The notes: generated by a model not told the origin, from the sequence alone. A stretch of 64,000 nt of DNA from Hyphomicrobiaceae bacterium (GCA_022844275.1 JALHMB010000002.1:496001-560000); one strand, 5' to 3'. Shown: positions 28,281 through 37,265, numbered from the stretch's first letter. Translations and numbers: made by a program.

Positions 28281-28367
28281 GGGCCTTGCTCCAGTCTGCT
28301 TGTTCGTGGTTGTCTCTGGCCGCGCGGATTGTTGCCCTGAGTAGCGACGAGATCAAGGAGACAGATC

Positions 28368-29051
28368 ATGCCCTTCCGCATTGGCCTCCTGCTCTTTCCG
28401 GACATCACCCAGCTCGATATGACGGGGCCATACGAGGTCTTCACGAAGTTTCCCGATGCCGAGGTACGGCTCATCTGGAAGACGCTGGAGCCGATCACGG
28501 CCGGCGGCGGGATGCGCATCGTGCCCGATACGACCTTTGCGGATTGTCCGCAGCTCGATCTCGTCTGCGTGCCCGGTGGTGCCGGCATGAATCCGCTCAT
28601 GGAAGATGCCGAGACGCTGGCCTTCCTCAAGAAACAGGCAGCCGGCGCGCGCTATGTGACGAGCGTCTGCACGGGCGCGCTCGTGCTCGGTGCGGCGGGT
28701 CTGCTCAAGGGACGGCGCGCGGCGACTCATTGGATGAGCCGCGAGATGCTTTCCGCGTTCGGGGCGACACCGGTCGCCGAGCGCGTCGTCGTCGATGGTA
28801 ACGTGATCACTGGCGGCGGGGTGACAGCGGGCATCGATTTCGCGTTGCGTGTCGCCGCCGAGGCCTTCGACGAGGATCTGGCGAAATCCATCCAGCTCGG
28901 CATCGAGTACGACCCACATCCGCCCTTCAACGCGGGCTCCCCTGAAAGCGCCGGACCGGCCATTACCGAGCACGCACGCACGTCAGCCGCAAAGCGTCAG
29001 TCGGAGCGTGCGGCGATCGTCGCGCGGGCCGCGGCGCGGCTCGCGAGCTGA
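28368..29051 (+). CDS. DJ-1/PfpI family protein (isonitrile hydratase-like)
   Basis: A 227-residue protein with the DJ-1/PfpI flavodoxin-like fold. It shows FRIGLLLFPDITQLDMTGPYEVF at the N-terminus, VCVPGGAGMNPLMED, the nucleophile elbow SVCTGALVLGAAGLLKGRRATTHW-like segment (Cys near residue 102, AATHW here), and ITGGGVTAGIDFALRVAAE. The pattern is that of isonitrile hydratase and related single-domain proteins, here without the AraC DNA-binding domain. Its activity cannot be fixed from sequence. It is divergent from the HAD gene. Confidence 0.9.
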   Translation: MPFRIGLLLFPDITQLDMTGPYEVFTKFPDAEVRLIWKTLEPITAGGGMRIVPDTTFADCPQLDLVCVPGGAGMNPLMEDAETLAFLKKQAAGARYVTSVCTGALVLGAAGLLKGRRAATHWMSREMLSAFGATPVAERVVVDGNVITGGGVTAGIDFALRVAAEAFDEDLAKSIQLGIEYDPHPPFNAGSPESAGPAITEHARTSAAKRQSERAAIVARAAARLAS

Positions 29052-29056
29052 ACGGA

Positions 29057-29410
29057 TCAGAAGATGTCCTGCCACGCCTTGTAGGCGGGGTAAGTCAGAA
29101 GCGCAGCGACGGCGAGCCAGATGAGCATCGAGACGATCGAGCTCGTGCGGTGGCGGAGCACGCGCTCGTAAAGCGCGGCCGGAAGTCCTGAGAAGACGAA
29201 TGTCAGCAGCGAGAGCAGGACGGACGTCGTGTAGTAGAAGCCCATCTGCGTGCCGAGCGGCGTTCCCCGCACGAAGGGCGTCAACAGATAGAGCAGGGGA
29301 TCGAAGGCTGGCGAGAAGCCACGGCCGTTGAAGACGGCAATGGCAACGACGCCTGCGAGCAGCACGAGGCGAATGAAAGTGAACTGGGGCTCGTCGCGCG
29401 TGTGAGACAT
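29057..29410 (-). CDS. Small integral membrane protein, function unknown
   Basis: A 117-residue protein with three to four hydrophobic segments: FIRLVLLAGVVAIAVF (about 12-27), the FYYTTSVLLSLLTFVFSGL region (59-77) and VSMLIWLAVAALLTYPA (93-109). A short linker SPAFDPLLYLLTPFVRGTP lies between the first two. It follows the YggT gene by 8 bases on the same strand, so the two are probably co-transcribed. No family is recognised with confidence. Confidence 0.75.
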   Translation of the reverse strand: MSHTRDEPQFTFIRLVLLAGVVAIAVFNGRGFSPAFDPLLYLLTPFVRGTPLGTQMGFYYTTSVLLSLLTFVFSGLPAALYERVLRHRTSSIVSMLIWLAVAALLTYPAYKAWQDIF

Positions 29411-29418
29411 GCTCGGGC

Positions 29419-29730
29419 TCAGATTCTCGGACGGATGCCTGCCAACGAGACGCCCCAGTAGAGAAGCAGGCGCAGCGCTGCGAGCCAGACGACGGACAGC
29501 ACGGGGATGATCCCGTTCGGCACGATCCGCGGTGTGAGGAAGCGCACCGACCGCAGGATCGGATCGACGACGACGTGGAAGACGCGCAGGAATGCGCCTT
29601 GCGCCTGCATGGACCAGCCGAAGGCGAGCATGAGCACGAAATAGGTGGCCATCAGGTACATGAGCGCGGCGAGGATCAGGTTGGGCACATGGAAATACCA
29701 GTGCTGCATGAGCGCGGCGGTCGTCGGCAT
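29419..29730 (-). CDS. YggT family-like membrane protein
   Basis: A 103-residue membrane protein. It has two main hydrophobic segments, about residues 15-37 (LILAALMYLMATYFVLMLAF) and 74-95, flanking VFHVVVDPILRSVRFLTPRIVPNG. This resembles the YggT central motif (D-P-x-L-x-x-x-R). YggT proteins are implicated in cell-division or osmotic functions in some bacteria, without a defined mechanism. It leads a two-gene unit with the downstream small membrane protein and is divergent from mobA across about 180 bases. Confidence 0.8.
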   Translation of the reverse strand: MPTTAALMQHWYFHVPNLILAALMYLMATYFVLMLAFGWSMQAQGAFLRVFHVVVDPILRSVRFLTPRIVPNGIIPVLSVVWLAALRLLLYWGVSLAGIRPRI

Positions 29731-29912
29731 GAAGTGCAGTCCGATGCTGGGAGGCGGGCCGATCCAGGAGGGCGCGTCACTCTCGGCGAAGTGCGCGACT
29801 GGCGCAAGACGACCTGCCCGCTGACCTGTGGCGTAAATGCTTCTTTACCCTGGTTCTGCCATAAGGGGCTCTGTGGGTATGGGCCGGACGCCGGCGCTGG
29901 TAGAATGCGTTC

Positions 29913-30575
29913 ATGAACCGAGTGGTGAGCACAGAGATTGTCGGCGTCGTGCTGGCCGGCGGGCGCTCGCAGCGTATGGGTGGGCGCGAGAAGGCGCTCC
30001 TTGATCTTGCGGGGCGGCCGATGCTGGCCCATGTCATCGCGCGTTTTGCCCACCAGGTTAGCGATATCGCGATCAACGCGAATGGCGATCCGGCGCGGTT
30101 TTCTGCATTCGGACTGCCGGTGATCGCCGATCCGATGCCTGACTATCCGGGGCCACTGGCCGGCGTTCTCGCGGGATTGCGCTGGGCGGCCGCAGGCCCA
30201 GCTCGGGCCACCCACTTGGCAACCGTTTCGAGCGATACGCCGTTCATACCCCTGGACCTCGTGTCACGGCTCGCCGGCGAGGGTGGACGTGGCATCGTGG
30301 TGGCGCAGTCGGGCGGACGGCCGCACCCGGTCGCCGCACTGTGGCCGCTTGGCATCGCTAGCGATCTCGAGCGCGCCCTGGCGACGGGTGAGCGGCGGGT
30401 GCAACGTTGGGTCGAGATACAGGGTATGTCGACCATCGACTTCGCGCCGCTTCAAATCTGGGGACGCGCGGTGGATCCGTTCCTCAATGTGAATACCCCG
30501 GCGGATCTCGCCGAGGCGGAGAAGCTGATGCAACACTTGAAGTGCCCGGAGAAATCCCGCGAGGCGCGCTCATGA
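29913..30575 (+). CDS. mobA: Molybdenum cofactor guanylyltransferase
   Basis: MobA joins GMP from GTP to molybdopterin, making the guanine dinucleotide form of the cofactor. The 220-residue product has the nucleotide-binding signature VVLAGGRSQRMGGREKALL, then RPMLAHVIARF, VIADPMPDYPGPLAGVLAGL and the metal-binding ATVSSDTPFIP. The C-terminal NVNTPADLAEAEKL is typical. Length is normal (about 200). Its stop overlaps the start of the next gene (ATGA), coupling it to a subtilase-like gene, an unusual partner. Confidence 0.94.
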   Translation: MNRVVSTEIVGVVLAGGRSQRMGGREKALLDLAGRPMLAHVIARFAHQVSDIAINANGDPARFSAFGLPVIADPMPDYPGPLAGVLAGLRWAAAGPARATHLATVSSDTPFIPLDLVSRLAGEGGRGIVVAQSGGRPHPVAALWPLGIASDLERALATGERRVQRWVEIQGMSTIDFAPLQIWGRAVDPFLNVNTPADLAEAEKLMQHLKCPEKSREARS

Positions 30576-31492
30576 GCGAGGGCCAGGCTTTCGAGCTGAG
30601 CCGGCGGCGGCGCTTCGCGGGCACGCTCGCGGCCATCGTGCTCGCGTTCGCGCTCTGCGAGACGGCACTTGCTCAAATCGCACGCGATAAGCCGCCAGTG
30701 CCGAAGGGCGTCGATCCCGGCGGGATTGCGATTGCGCTCATCGCGACGGGCATCGACTACACGCATCCGGACATCAAGGACCGTCTCGCGCGTGATGGCG
30801 AGGGAGAGGTGATCGGCTTCGACCTCGTCGACAACGACCACAGGCCTTACGCGGCGACCAACCTTCCCGATAACCACGAAGGTGCCGTCGATACACTCCT
30901 CGCGCGGCGCATTCTCTCGACCTATCGCCACGCGCGGCTCGTGCCGGTGCGCGTCAATCCGAACGACAAGGTCATGCTCGCCCGCGCACTTGCCTTCACG
31001 GCGGCGACGCCGGCGAAGATCGTAGCCGTACCACTCTGGGGTGAGGCCCGCGAGACCTGGGAATTCTTCGAGCAGGCTGCCGAGCAGGTGCCCGACCATC
31101 TGATTATTCTGCCCGCCGGTGACGCGGACGCTGTCGCGCAAGGGCGGCAGCAGTTTCCTGCAGCACTCAATCTCAAGAGCGCGCTGATCGTTGCGGCCGC
31201 GAACGAGACCATGGAGCGCGGCACGCTCGCGCGTCCAGGCGCGCCGCGCATTGATGCATTGATGCTCGGACGGGGCGGCTCGTGGTTCCCGGGCATCGTG
31301 CCGACAGCCGCCGATGCCACGGAGGCGGTGGCACTCGCGGCCGGCCTCGCGGCGTGCGCGCAGCACGGCAAACCGCCGATCGCAGCGCGCGAGCTGAGAG
31401 AGCAGCTGCTGGCGCTCGCCGTTCGCAAGGAAGGGCCGCGGGAGACGCCCGTGCTCGACCCGTTGTGTCTCTACGGCGGCACGCGCTACTGA
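30572..31492 (+). CDS. Degenerate S8/subtilase-like secreted protein (catalytic Ser missing)
   Basis: A 306-residue protein with a signal peptide (LAAIVLAFALCETALAQ) and a subtilase-like fold. Asp62 in IATGIDYTHPDI matches the triad Asp. His102 is kept but in HEG rather than HGT. Where the GTSxAAP serine motif should be (about residues 240-256), the sequence is GIVPTAADATEAVALAAGL, with no Ser. The oxyanion Asn is also not evident (ILPAGDADAV). It is therefore probably a pseudoprotease. It is translationally coupled to mobA and followed by an extensin-like gene. A binding or regulatory role is inference. Confidence 0.8.
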   Translation: MSEGQAFELSRRRRFAGTLAAIVLAFALCETALAQIARDKPPVPKGVDPGGIAIALIATGIDYTHPDIKDRLARDGEGEVIGFDLVDNDHRPYAATNLPDNHEGAVDTLLARRILSTYRHARLVPVRVNPNDKVMLARALAFTAATPAKIVAVPLWGEARETWEFFEQAAEQVPDHLIILPAGDADAVAQGRQQFPAALNLKSALIVAAANETMERGTLARPGAPRIDALMLGRGGSWFPGIVPTAADATEAVALAAGLAACAQHGKPPIAARELREQLLALAVRKEGPRETPVLDPLCLYGGTRY

Positions 31493-31524
31493 TCGCCATC
31501 GGGGATGCGGGGGCGCGCGACAGG

Positions 31525-32259
31525 GTGGATGGCGAGCAGAAATCGGAGCCGCGACCTCGCCGCCCGTCGCGTCGACAATCAATAGCCCTGGTCGTGTTGG
31601 CGATTGCCCTGTTCGTTGTATTCCGCCAGGGCGTGCTGCCCACGTGGCTGAGCCCGCTGCCGGCCCTCGATCTCAGCGTCCCCAATGCCTGGTTCGTCGA
31701 CTGGCGCATTGCCGAAGTCGGACGCAGTCGTGCGCTGTGCCAGCGCGTTCTGCGCCAGCCGATGATCACGGCGACTGCCATTGGCGCAAATCCAGTGAAG
31801 GATGGTTGTGGCTGGGAAAATGCCGTGCGCATCTCGCGCGCCGGCGGCGCGACGCTGAGCATCGGAACGGTCTCGTGCGAGGTCGCGGCCGGCGTTGCCA
31901 TGTGGATGGCACATGACGTGCAGCCGCTCGCGCAGGAGATCTTCGGCTCGCGCGTGACGTCCGTCCAGCATATGGGAACGTACGCGTGCAGGAATTTTAT
32001 CGGCCGCCGATCGTGGCTTCCGGGGCGGAGCCAGCACGCGACGGCGAACGCGCTTGACGTGTCTGGCTTCACGCTCGCCAACGGCCGCCGGATCAGCGTG
32101 TTGCGCAACTGGTCCGGCTCAGGACCCGAGGCGCGTTTCCTCCGCGAGATCCACGCGCGCGCTTGCCGCTATTTCCGCGTCGCCATCGGGCCCGAGTACA
32201 ACACGTACCATCGCGATCATTTCCATTACGACCGCGGCTCATTCTCGCGCTGTAAGTAG
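31525..32259 (+). CDS. Extensin-like family protein (M15-like fold)
   Basis: A membrane-anchored protein of about 244 residues with a C-terminal extensin-like domain: RALCQRVLRQPMI, GCGWENAVRI, LSCEV-type SIGTVSCEVAAG, SQHATANALDVSGFTL and YHRDHFHYDRG. The H-x6-D and H-x-H pattern is that of zinc D-Ala-D-Ala/LAS peptidases, so a peptidoglycan role is likely. One membrane segment (IALVVLAIALFVVF) lies near the N-terminus. The start is uncertain: a GTG at 31525 is in frame, and no ATG precedes the membrane segment after the upstream stop. It follows the degenerate subtilase by about 30 bases. Confidence 0.85.
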   Translation: MDGEQKSEPRPRRPSRRQSIALVVLAIALFVVFRQGVLPTWLSPLPALDLSVPNAWFVDWRIAEVGRSRALCQRVLRQPMITATAIGANPVKDGCGWENAVRISRAGGATLSIGTVSCEVAAGVAMWMAHDVQPLAQEIFGSRVTSVQHMGTYACRNFIGRRSWLPGRSQHATANALDVSGFTLANGRRISVLRNWSGSGPEARFLREIHARACRYFRVAIGPEYNTYHRDHFHYDRGSFSRCK

Positions 32260-32263
32260 CTAA

Positions 32264-32393
32264 CTTTCCCCTCTCCCCGCGCGCGGGGAGAGGGCTAGGG
32301 TGAGGGGCGGCGGCATACTCTAACGTCGCGCAAGTTCCCGCCCCTCATCCCAACCTTCTCCCCGTATAGAACGGGGAGAAGGGGAAGAGGGGC
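32264..32393. repeat. REP-type palindrome pair (REPIN-like)
   Basis: The first unit is a perfect 26-bp palindrome (CCCTCTCCCCGCG / CGCGGGGAGAGGG, 32269-32294) followed by CTAGGGTGAGGGG. The second unit, in opposite orientation, is CCTTCTCCCCGT / ACGGGGAGAAGG (32354-32382), preceded by CCCCTCATCCCAA. Two inverted REP units about 60 bases apart form a REPIN-like element between convergent genes, and may also act as a bidirectional terminator. Similar C/G-rich units occur in many proteobacterial genomes. Confidence 0.8.
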
Positions 32394-34754
32394 TCAGCGC
32401 TTCAAATCCGACACGAGACGCACAGGCGTTGGCTCGCCGAGGCGGGCGCGGTACATCTGCACGTTAGAGAGCACCTTCTTGACGTAGTCGCGTGTCTCCT
32501 CGAATGGGATCATCTCGATCCAGTCGATCGGATCGACATCTTTCGAGCGCGGATCGCCGAAGCGGCGCATCCATTGGCGCGCGCGCCCCGGCCCCGCGTT
32601 GTAGCCCGCCAACGTCAGCACGTAGCTGCCGTCGAACTCCTGCTTGCGATCGCCGATATAGGCACTGCCGATCATGGCATTGTAGCTCGTGTCCGTGACG
32701 AGCCGCGGGATGTCGCACTTGATCTTGTGATCGCGGCAGATGTGGCGCGCCGTGATCGGCATGACCTGGAGAAGACCGCGCGCGCCGGCGTGTGAGATGA
32801 TCTCGGGATTGAACTCGCTTTCCTGTCGCGCAATGGCGAGCAGCAAGGCACGCTCGGGCGATTGGCGGAGCGGCTTATACTCGGGGAAGGGATGCACGGG
32901 GTAGGAGTAGGCATAGAGGTTCATGCCGCGGGAGACGCCCGTCTTGCCGACGCGCACGGCCATCTGATGGTCTCCGATCGCATTGGCAAGATGTGCGAGC
33001 ATCGCAACCTCGGCCTCGCTCTTCAGGCTCGAGCGCAAGTGCGCGACGATGATGCGCGTGAGGCCGCGACCCACTTCGGCATGGTGTGCGAGCATGGCAG
33101 CGCGTACCACCGGATTAGCATTGAAGCTCTCGGCGACAGCTGCCGACGGCATGGCCGGCAGGGGCATGGGTGCATCCTGCGGGCCGGGATTGAGATGCTG
33201 GCGAGCGAGCGCACCGTGGAACGTATCGATCCGCGCGGCAGCCTCCTCGTAGAAGCGGACCGCCTCCTTCTTCTGACCGAGCGTCTCGTGCGCGCGCGCG
33301 AGCCAGTAGTTGCCGCGGGCCGCGCTCAGCGGGCCATCGGCGTTCTGGCGCGACGCATCGAGATGCGGGACAGCGGCCTTCGCATCCTTGAGGTGGCGCA
33401 GCGCGATCCAGCCCGCGAGGAAGGTCGCATCCTTGATCGGATTGATCGTAAGGGGACCGGGTGCGCGCGCGATGTCATAGGCTTCCTTGAAGCGGCCCGC
33501 GCCGAGGTATTCATAGATGACCCAGCGCCGGTGCAGCCACCAGGCATCGGGATCGATCAGCGCGTCGGCTTCGGTCGGTGCGAGTCGGAGAAGGCGCGCG
33601 ACTTCGTCGTCCTTGTCCTGGCTGCGCGCGAGCTGGATGCGCTGGAATAGCAGGCCCCAGTCGGCAGAGACCGGCTCTTTTGCAGCAGCGGGCAAGCTCG
33701 CCATGAGCTTCGCCGCATTGCCGGCTCGGGCGTAGATGGCGATACGCGCTTCGGCCTTCTTGCGCTCGACATCCTGAAACTTTGACAGCAGTCGTCGCGC
33801 GGCCGCGACGCGCGGCGCGCGCTGAGCTGCGAACCGTCCCTCGTCGATCAGGAGCACGTCGAGGCGGCGGCGGTGGTCGGCGGGCGTGAGAAAGCGCTCG
33901 AAGCGCGTGAGGAAGCCCGTCTCTGACGTCGCGGGGATATCGTGCTCGCGCCAGGCCTTCACAGCGAGTGCCTTCGCCTTCGCCTCGTCGCCGAGTGCGA
34001 GGTGCGCGGACGCGAGTGCGATCGTGCCGGCACCGGATAGCGGTGGATTGGTGCCGAAGAAGGCGAGGATCTCCTTCGCGGGTCCGCCCGAGGAGAGAAG
34101 CTGCTGCTCCGAGCGGCGCCTGAGCAACGCCGCATCCGGCCAAGCAGGGTGCTCTGCAAGAAACCTCGTGTAGTCCGCTGGCGCGGCCGCGCCGGTGCGC
34201 AAGGCGTACCACGTGACGAGCGTCCGCACGGCGGGCTCGCCGATCTTGGCGGCATGCGCGCTGGCTTCTCCAGGATCGCTCTTGTCGACGGCGCTGAGGG
34301 CATCCTTGAGACGCTGGACATCCGCGGCGGGTAGCCTGACGTCGCGCGCGGGCGCGATGAGCTTGTCCATGGCGGCAAAATACTCGGCCTCGGGCGAGTT
34401 CGGGACGGCAGCCCGCACGCTGGACGTGGCCTTGGTCGGGGGTACAGGGCCGCCATCCTCGATTGTTTCGGCTGCTGATGGCGCATCGGCGACCCGTTTG
34501 GGGCTCGGATCCGGCAGGGGCGGCGCAGCCTTCGTCTGCGCGTCCTTCTTCTTGGACTGTGCCTCCTTCTTCGGCGCGGTCTTGGACATCGCGCTCTTCT
34601 TGTCGCTCTGGGCGACGGCAACGTCCAAGCCGGCGGTCGGCAAGGCGAGCGGCGCAGCCGCGAGCAGGGCCGCCAGGGCGGTGACCAGTGGCCACGGGCG
34701 CAGCCGTCCATGCACCACGCGAAGGGGCCGTCCAGGCTTCGATGTGTCCGACAT
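32394..34754 (-). CDS. Soluble lytic murein transglycosylase (Slt-like)
   Basis: A 786-residue exported enzyme that cleaves the MurNAc-GlcNAc bond with 1,6-anhydro ring formation. The ATG at 34754 is chosen because GGGGGAAACGGACGGG lies upstream. A membrane or signal segment (LVTALAALLAAAPLALPTAG) is followed by a Lys/Ala/Ser-rich linker (KKEAQSKKKDAQTK). A long alpha-helical superhelical region follows. The C-terminal SLT domain carries LLLAIARQESEFNPEIISHAGARGLLQVMP with the catalytic Glu, then MIGSAYIGD, LTLAGYNAGPGRARQW and ETRDYVKKVLSN. It is probably monocistronic. Confidence 0.94.
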   Translation of the reverse strand: MSDTSKPGRPLRVVHGRLRPWPLVTALAALLAAAPLALPTAGLDVAVAQSDKKSAMSKTAPKKEAQSKKKDAQTKAAPPLPDPSPKRVADAPSAAETIEDGGPVPPTKATSSVRAAVPNSPEAEYFAAMDKLIAPARDVRLPAADVQRLKDALSAVDKSDPGEASAHAAKIGEPAVRTLVTWYALRTGAAAPADYTRFLAEHPAWPDAALLRRRSEQQLLSSGGPAKEILAFFGTNPPLSGAGTIALASAHLALGDEAKAKALAVKAWREHDIPATSETGFLTRFERFLTPADHRRRLDVLLIDEGRFAAQRAPRVAAARRLLSKFQDVERKKAEARIAIYARAGNAAKLMASLPAAAKEPVSADWGLLFQRIQLARSQDKDDEVARLLRLAPTEADALIDPDAWWLHRRWVIYEYLGAGRFKEAYDIARAPGPLTINPIKDATFLAGWIALRHLKDAKAAVPHLDASRQNADGPLSAARGNYWLARAHETLGQKKEAVRFYEEAAARIDTFHGALARQHLNPGPQDAPMPLPAMPSAAVAESFNANPVVRAAMLAHHAEVGRGLTRIIVAHLRSSLKSEAEVAMLAHLANAIGDHQMAVRVGKTGVSRGMNLYAYSYPVHPFPEYKPLRQSPERALLLAIARQESEFNPEIISHAGARGLLQVMPITARHICRDHKIKCDIPRLVTDTSYNAMIGSAYIGDRKQEFDGSYVLTLAGYNAGPGRARQWMRRFGDPRSKDVDPIDWIEMIPFEETRDYVKKVLSNVQMYRARLGEPTPVRLVSDLKR

Positions 34755-34998
34755 CCCGTCCGTTTCCCCCGCAGATCTCATTGATTCGTTATCTCTGGGC
34801 ATTTTCTCAGGATAAGGGCAAAACGTGCAGGCTTTCGGGCAAGGGTGAAATGTGACATACAAGGCCCACGTCGGCGTGTGCTGCGCCTTGTCATCCCGTG
34901 GGGCACCTTACGGGATGAGCGATCAATCGCCTTAGCACTTTTGCTATAGGGGAGCGGTGACGCGGCGTGAAACAGCAGCAGCGAGCGGAGGAAAAACC

Positions 34999-35892
34999 AT
35001 GTTCAAAGGTTCGTTCACAGCGCTGGTCACGCCTTTCAAAAACAACAAAGTCGACGATCAGAGCTTCCAGCGCTTCGTCGACTGGCAGATCACTCAGGGC
35101 TCGCACGGTCTGGTGCCGGTTGGGACCACGGGCGAGACGCCGACGCTCAGCCATGACGAGCACATGCATGTCGTTGACCTGTGCATCAAGACGGCGCGAA
35201 AGCGCGTCCCCGTAATCGCGGGGGCCGGCTCAAACTCCACCGAGGAGGCCATCGAGCTCACCGAGTTCGCCAAGAAGGCCGGTGCCGATGCGGCCCTGCA
35301 CTCGACCGGCTACTACAACAAGCCGACGCAGGAGGGGCTCTTCCTCCACTTCAAAGCGATCAATGACGCGGTGGATCTGCCCTTCATCGTTTACAACGTG
35401 CCGGGGCGGACGGTCGTCGACATATCCGCACAGACCATGGCGCGGATCTCGGAGCTGAAGAACTTCGGCGGCATGAAAGATGCGACGTCGAAGATGGAAC
35501 GTCAGTCGCAGCACCGACTGTTGATCCGCAAGCCCTATGCTGCCTTCACGGGCGAGGACGCGACAGCACTCGGTTTCATGGCGCACGGTGGGACCGGAGC
35601 CATATCGGTGACGTCGAACGTAGCGCCGAAGCTCTGCGCGGAGTTCCAGAACGCTTGCCTCGCGGGTAATTTCAAGCGCGCACTGGAAATCCAGGACGTT
35701 CTTATGCCGCTGCACGACGCGCTCTTCTGCGAGACCAACCCGGCACCCGTGAAATATGCCGCTTGGCGCCTCGGCGTGATCGAGAGCCCGGACTGCCGCC
35801 TGCCGCTTGCGCCGCTCACTGACGCGAGCAAGAAGGCCGTCGATGCGGCGCTGGCCCATGCCGGCCTGCTCGAGATCAAAGCGGCCGAGTAG
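34999..35892 (+). CDS. dapA: 4-hydroxy-tetrahydrodipicolinate synthase
   Basis: DapA condenses pyruvate with aspartate semialdehyde in lysine/diaminopimelate synthesis. The 297-residue product has GSFTALVTPF, LVPVGTTGETPTLS, the YYNKPTQEG motif with catalytic Tyr, VYNVPGRT, and the Schiff-base lysine in FGGMKDATSKM. The usual LVVTPYYNK stretch reads LHSTGYYNK here. GGAGG lies 8 bases before the ATG at 34999. It is followed by smpB about 100 bases on, a common arrangement in this order. The Slt gene lies divergently upstream. Confidence 0.96.
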   Translation: MFKGSFTALVTPFKNNKVDDQSFQRFVDWQITQGSHGLVPVGTTGETPTLSHDEHMHVVDLCIKTARKRVPVIAGAGSNSTEEAIELTEFAKKAGADAALHSTGYYNKPTQEGLFLHFKAINDAVDLPFIVYNVPGRTVVDISAQTMARISELKNFGGMKDATSKMERQSQHRLLIRKPYAAFTGEDATALGFMAHGGTGAISVTSNVAPKLCAEFQNACLAGNFKRALEIQDVLMPLHDALFCETNPAPVKYAAWRLGVIESPDCRLPLAPLTDASKKAVDAALAHAGLLEIKAAE

Positions 35893-35927
35893 GGCCAGGC
35901 CTAGTAACGGACTACTGCCCAATGGAT

Positions 35928-35958
35928 CGGGCTGCCCCTATATAATGTGGGCAGCCCG
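35928..35958. terminator. Hairpin between dapA and smpB with TATAAT in its loop
   Basis: CGGGCTGCCC and GGGCAGCCCG make a perfect 10-bp stem around an 11-base loop that contains TATAAT. No T-tract follows. It may end dapA transcripts, or the TATAAT may be the -10 of the smpB promoter placed inside an inverted repeat, with smpB starting 34 bases later. Confidence 0.5.
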
Positions 35959-35991
35959 AACTCTTTCGGGCCGCCGATGAGAACTTGAACC

Positions 35992-36468
35992 ATGTCGAAG
36001 AAGGATGATGACGACCGCAAAGTGGTCGCCGAGAATCGGCGCGCCCGCTTCGAGTATTTTATCGAGGACACTTACGAGGCCGGTATTTCGCTTACCGGGA
36101 CTGAAGTGAAGTCGCTGCGGCGCGGCCAGGCCAATATCACGGAGAGCTATGCTGCAGCCGAGGACGGTGGCCTCGTGCTCGTCAATGCCCATATCCCCGA
36201 GTACCAGATGGCGGGGAATTTCTTCCAGCACGCCCCGCGGCGGCCGCGCAAGCTCCTTCTGCACAGGCGCGAGATCGACAAACTCTCGCAGGCCGTGCAG
36301 CGCGAAGGCATGACGCTCATTCCGCTCGAGATCTATTTCAATGCGCGCGGACGCGCGAAGCTCAGGCTCGGGCTCGCCAAGGGCAAGAAGGTGCACGACA
36401 AGCGCGAGACATCGGCCAAGCGCGACTGGCAGCGCCAAAAGGCACGGCTCATGCGGGAAAAGGGCTGA
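35992..36468 (+). CDS. smpB: SsrA-binding protein SmpB
   Basis: SmpB binds tmRNA and delivers it to stalled ribosomes for trans-translation. The 158-residue product has the OB-fold signatures [66 protein letters not shown], and the basic C-terminal tail [21 protein letters not shown]. Length is normal. The stop overlaps the next gene's start by one base (TGATG). No tmRNA gene (ssrA) was recognised nearby. Confidence 0.97.
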   Translation: MSKKDDDDRKVVAENRRARFEYFIEDTYEAGISLTGTEVKSLRRGQANITESYAAAEDGGLVLVNAHIPEYQMAGNFFQHAPRRPRKLLLHRREIDKLSQAVQREGMTLIPLEIYFNARGRAKLRLGLAKGKKVHDKRETSAKRDWQRQKARLMREKG

Positions 36469-37265
36469 TGGCAGGGGCGGGGGAAAGCGGAACAGGCCTT
36501 TCGGCAGTGCTTTCCAAACGCGCGCGCCTGCTCGCCATCGAGCACGCCGCGGTGCGCGCATGGCCTGCCGGTGAAACGCGCGACGTGGATGGCTGGCTCT
36601 GGCGCTATTCGGGCGGTGGTTCGCAGCGTGCGAATTCCGTTTCGGCCCTCAATTATCGCGGGACGAATGTCGAGCGGACGATTGACGCGATCGAGCAACT
36701 GTACCGCGAGCGTGCGGCACCCGTGCGTTTCCAGGTCGGCTTTCCGCTTTCCGAGCCTGATGATCTCGACGCGCGCCTCGAAGCGCGCGGCTATGTGATC
36801 CACGATCCCGTGACGACGCTGGTGAAGCCCGTGGCCGCGGTCGCCATGCCGGAGAACGTGTCGCTCAGCGCGACGCCCTCACAAGGCTGGCGGACGGTCT
36901 ACCTCAGCAATATCTCGCTCGACCGCCGGCCATTTGCGGAGGCCATCCTCGCGCGCGTGCCGGCGCCCTGCGTGTTTGCCGAGGCCCGGCGCAATGGTGA
37001 GACGATCGCGACAGCTCTCGGGGTGCTGCATGAAAATGCTGTCATCGCCGAGTGCGTCGGCACGGCGGCATCCGCGCGCCGGCAGGGTGCGGCTTCGATG
37101 GTCATGTCCGCACTCGAAGCCTGGGGAGCTGCACAGGGCGCGCGAACGATCGGGCTCCAAGCCGTGACGACGAACATGCCGGCGCAGGGCCTCTATGCGG
37201 CACTCGGCTACACAGCGGCCGGCACCTATCACTATCGCTATCTCGAAGAGGGCAGCGGGCGATGA
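36468..37265 (+). CDS. GNAT family N-acetyltransferase
   Basis: A 265-residue cytoplasmic acyl-CoA-dependent acetyltransferase. The N-terminal part (DGWLWRYSGGGSQRANSVSAL) is the recognisable first half of a double-GNAT-like arrangement, and the C-terminal part has the CoA-binding motif VGTAASARRQGAASMVMSALEAW and the LQAVTTNMPAQGLYAALGYTAAGTYHYR ending. This resembles a group of proteobacterial proteins with a degenerate first and functional second GNAT lobe. The start overlaps the smpB stop, and the end overlaps the next gene as ATGA, so translation is coupled on both sides. Substrate is unknown. Confidence 0.87.
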   Translation: MAGAGESGTGLSAVLSKRARLLAIEHAAVRAWPAGETRDVDGWLWRYSGGGSQRANSVSALNYRGTNVERTIDAIEQLYRERAAPVRFQVGFPLSEPDDLDARLEARGYVIHDPVTTLVKPVAAVAMPENVSLSATPSQGWRTVYLSNISLDRRPFAEAILARVPAPCVFAEARRNGETIATALGVLHENAVIAECVGTAASARRQGAASMVMSALEAWGAAQGARTIGLQAVTTNMPAQGLYAALGYTAAGTYHYRYLEEGSGR

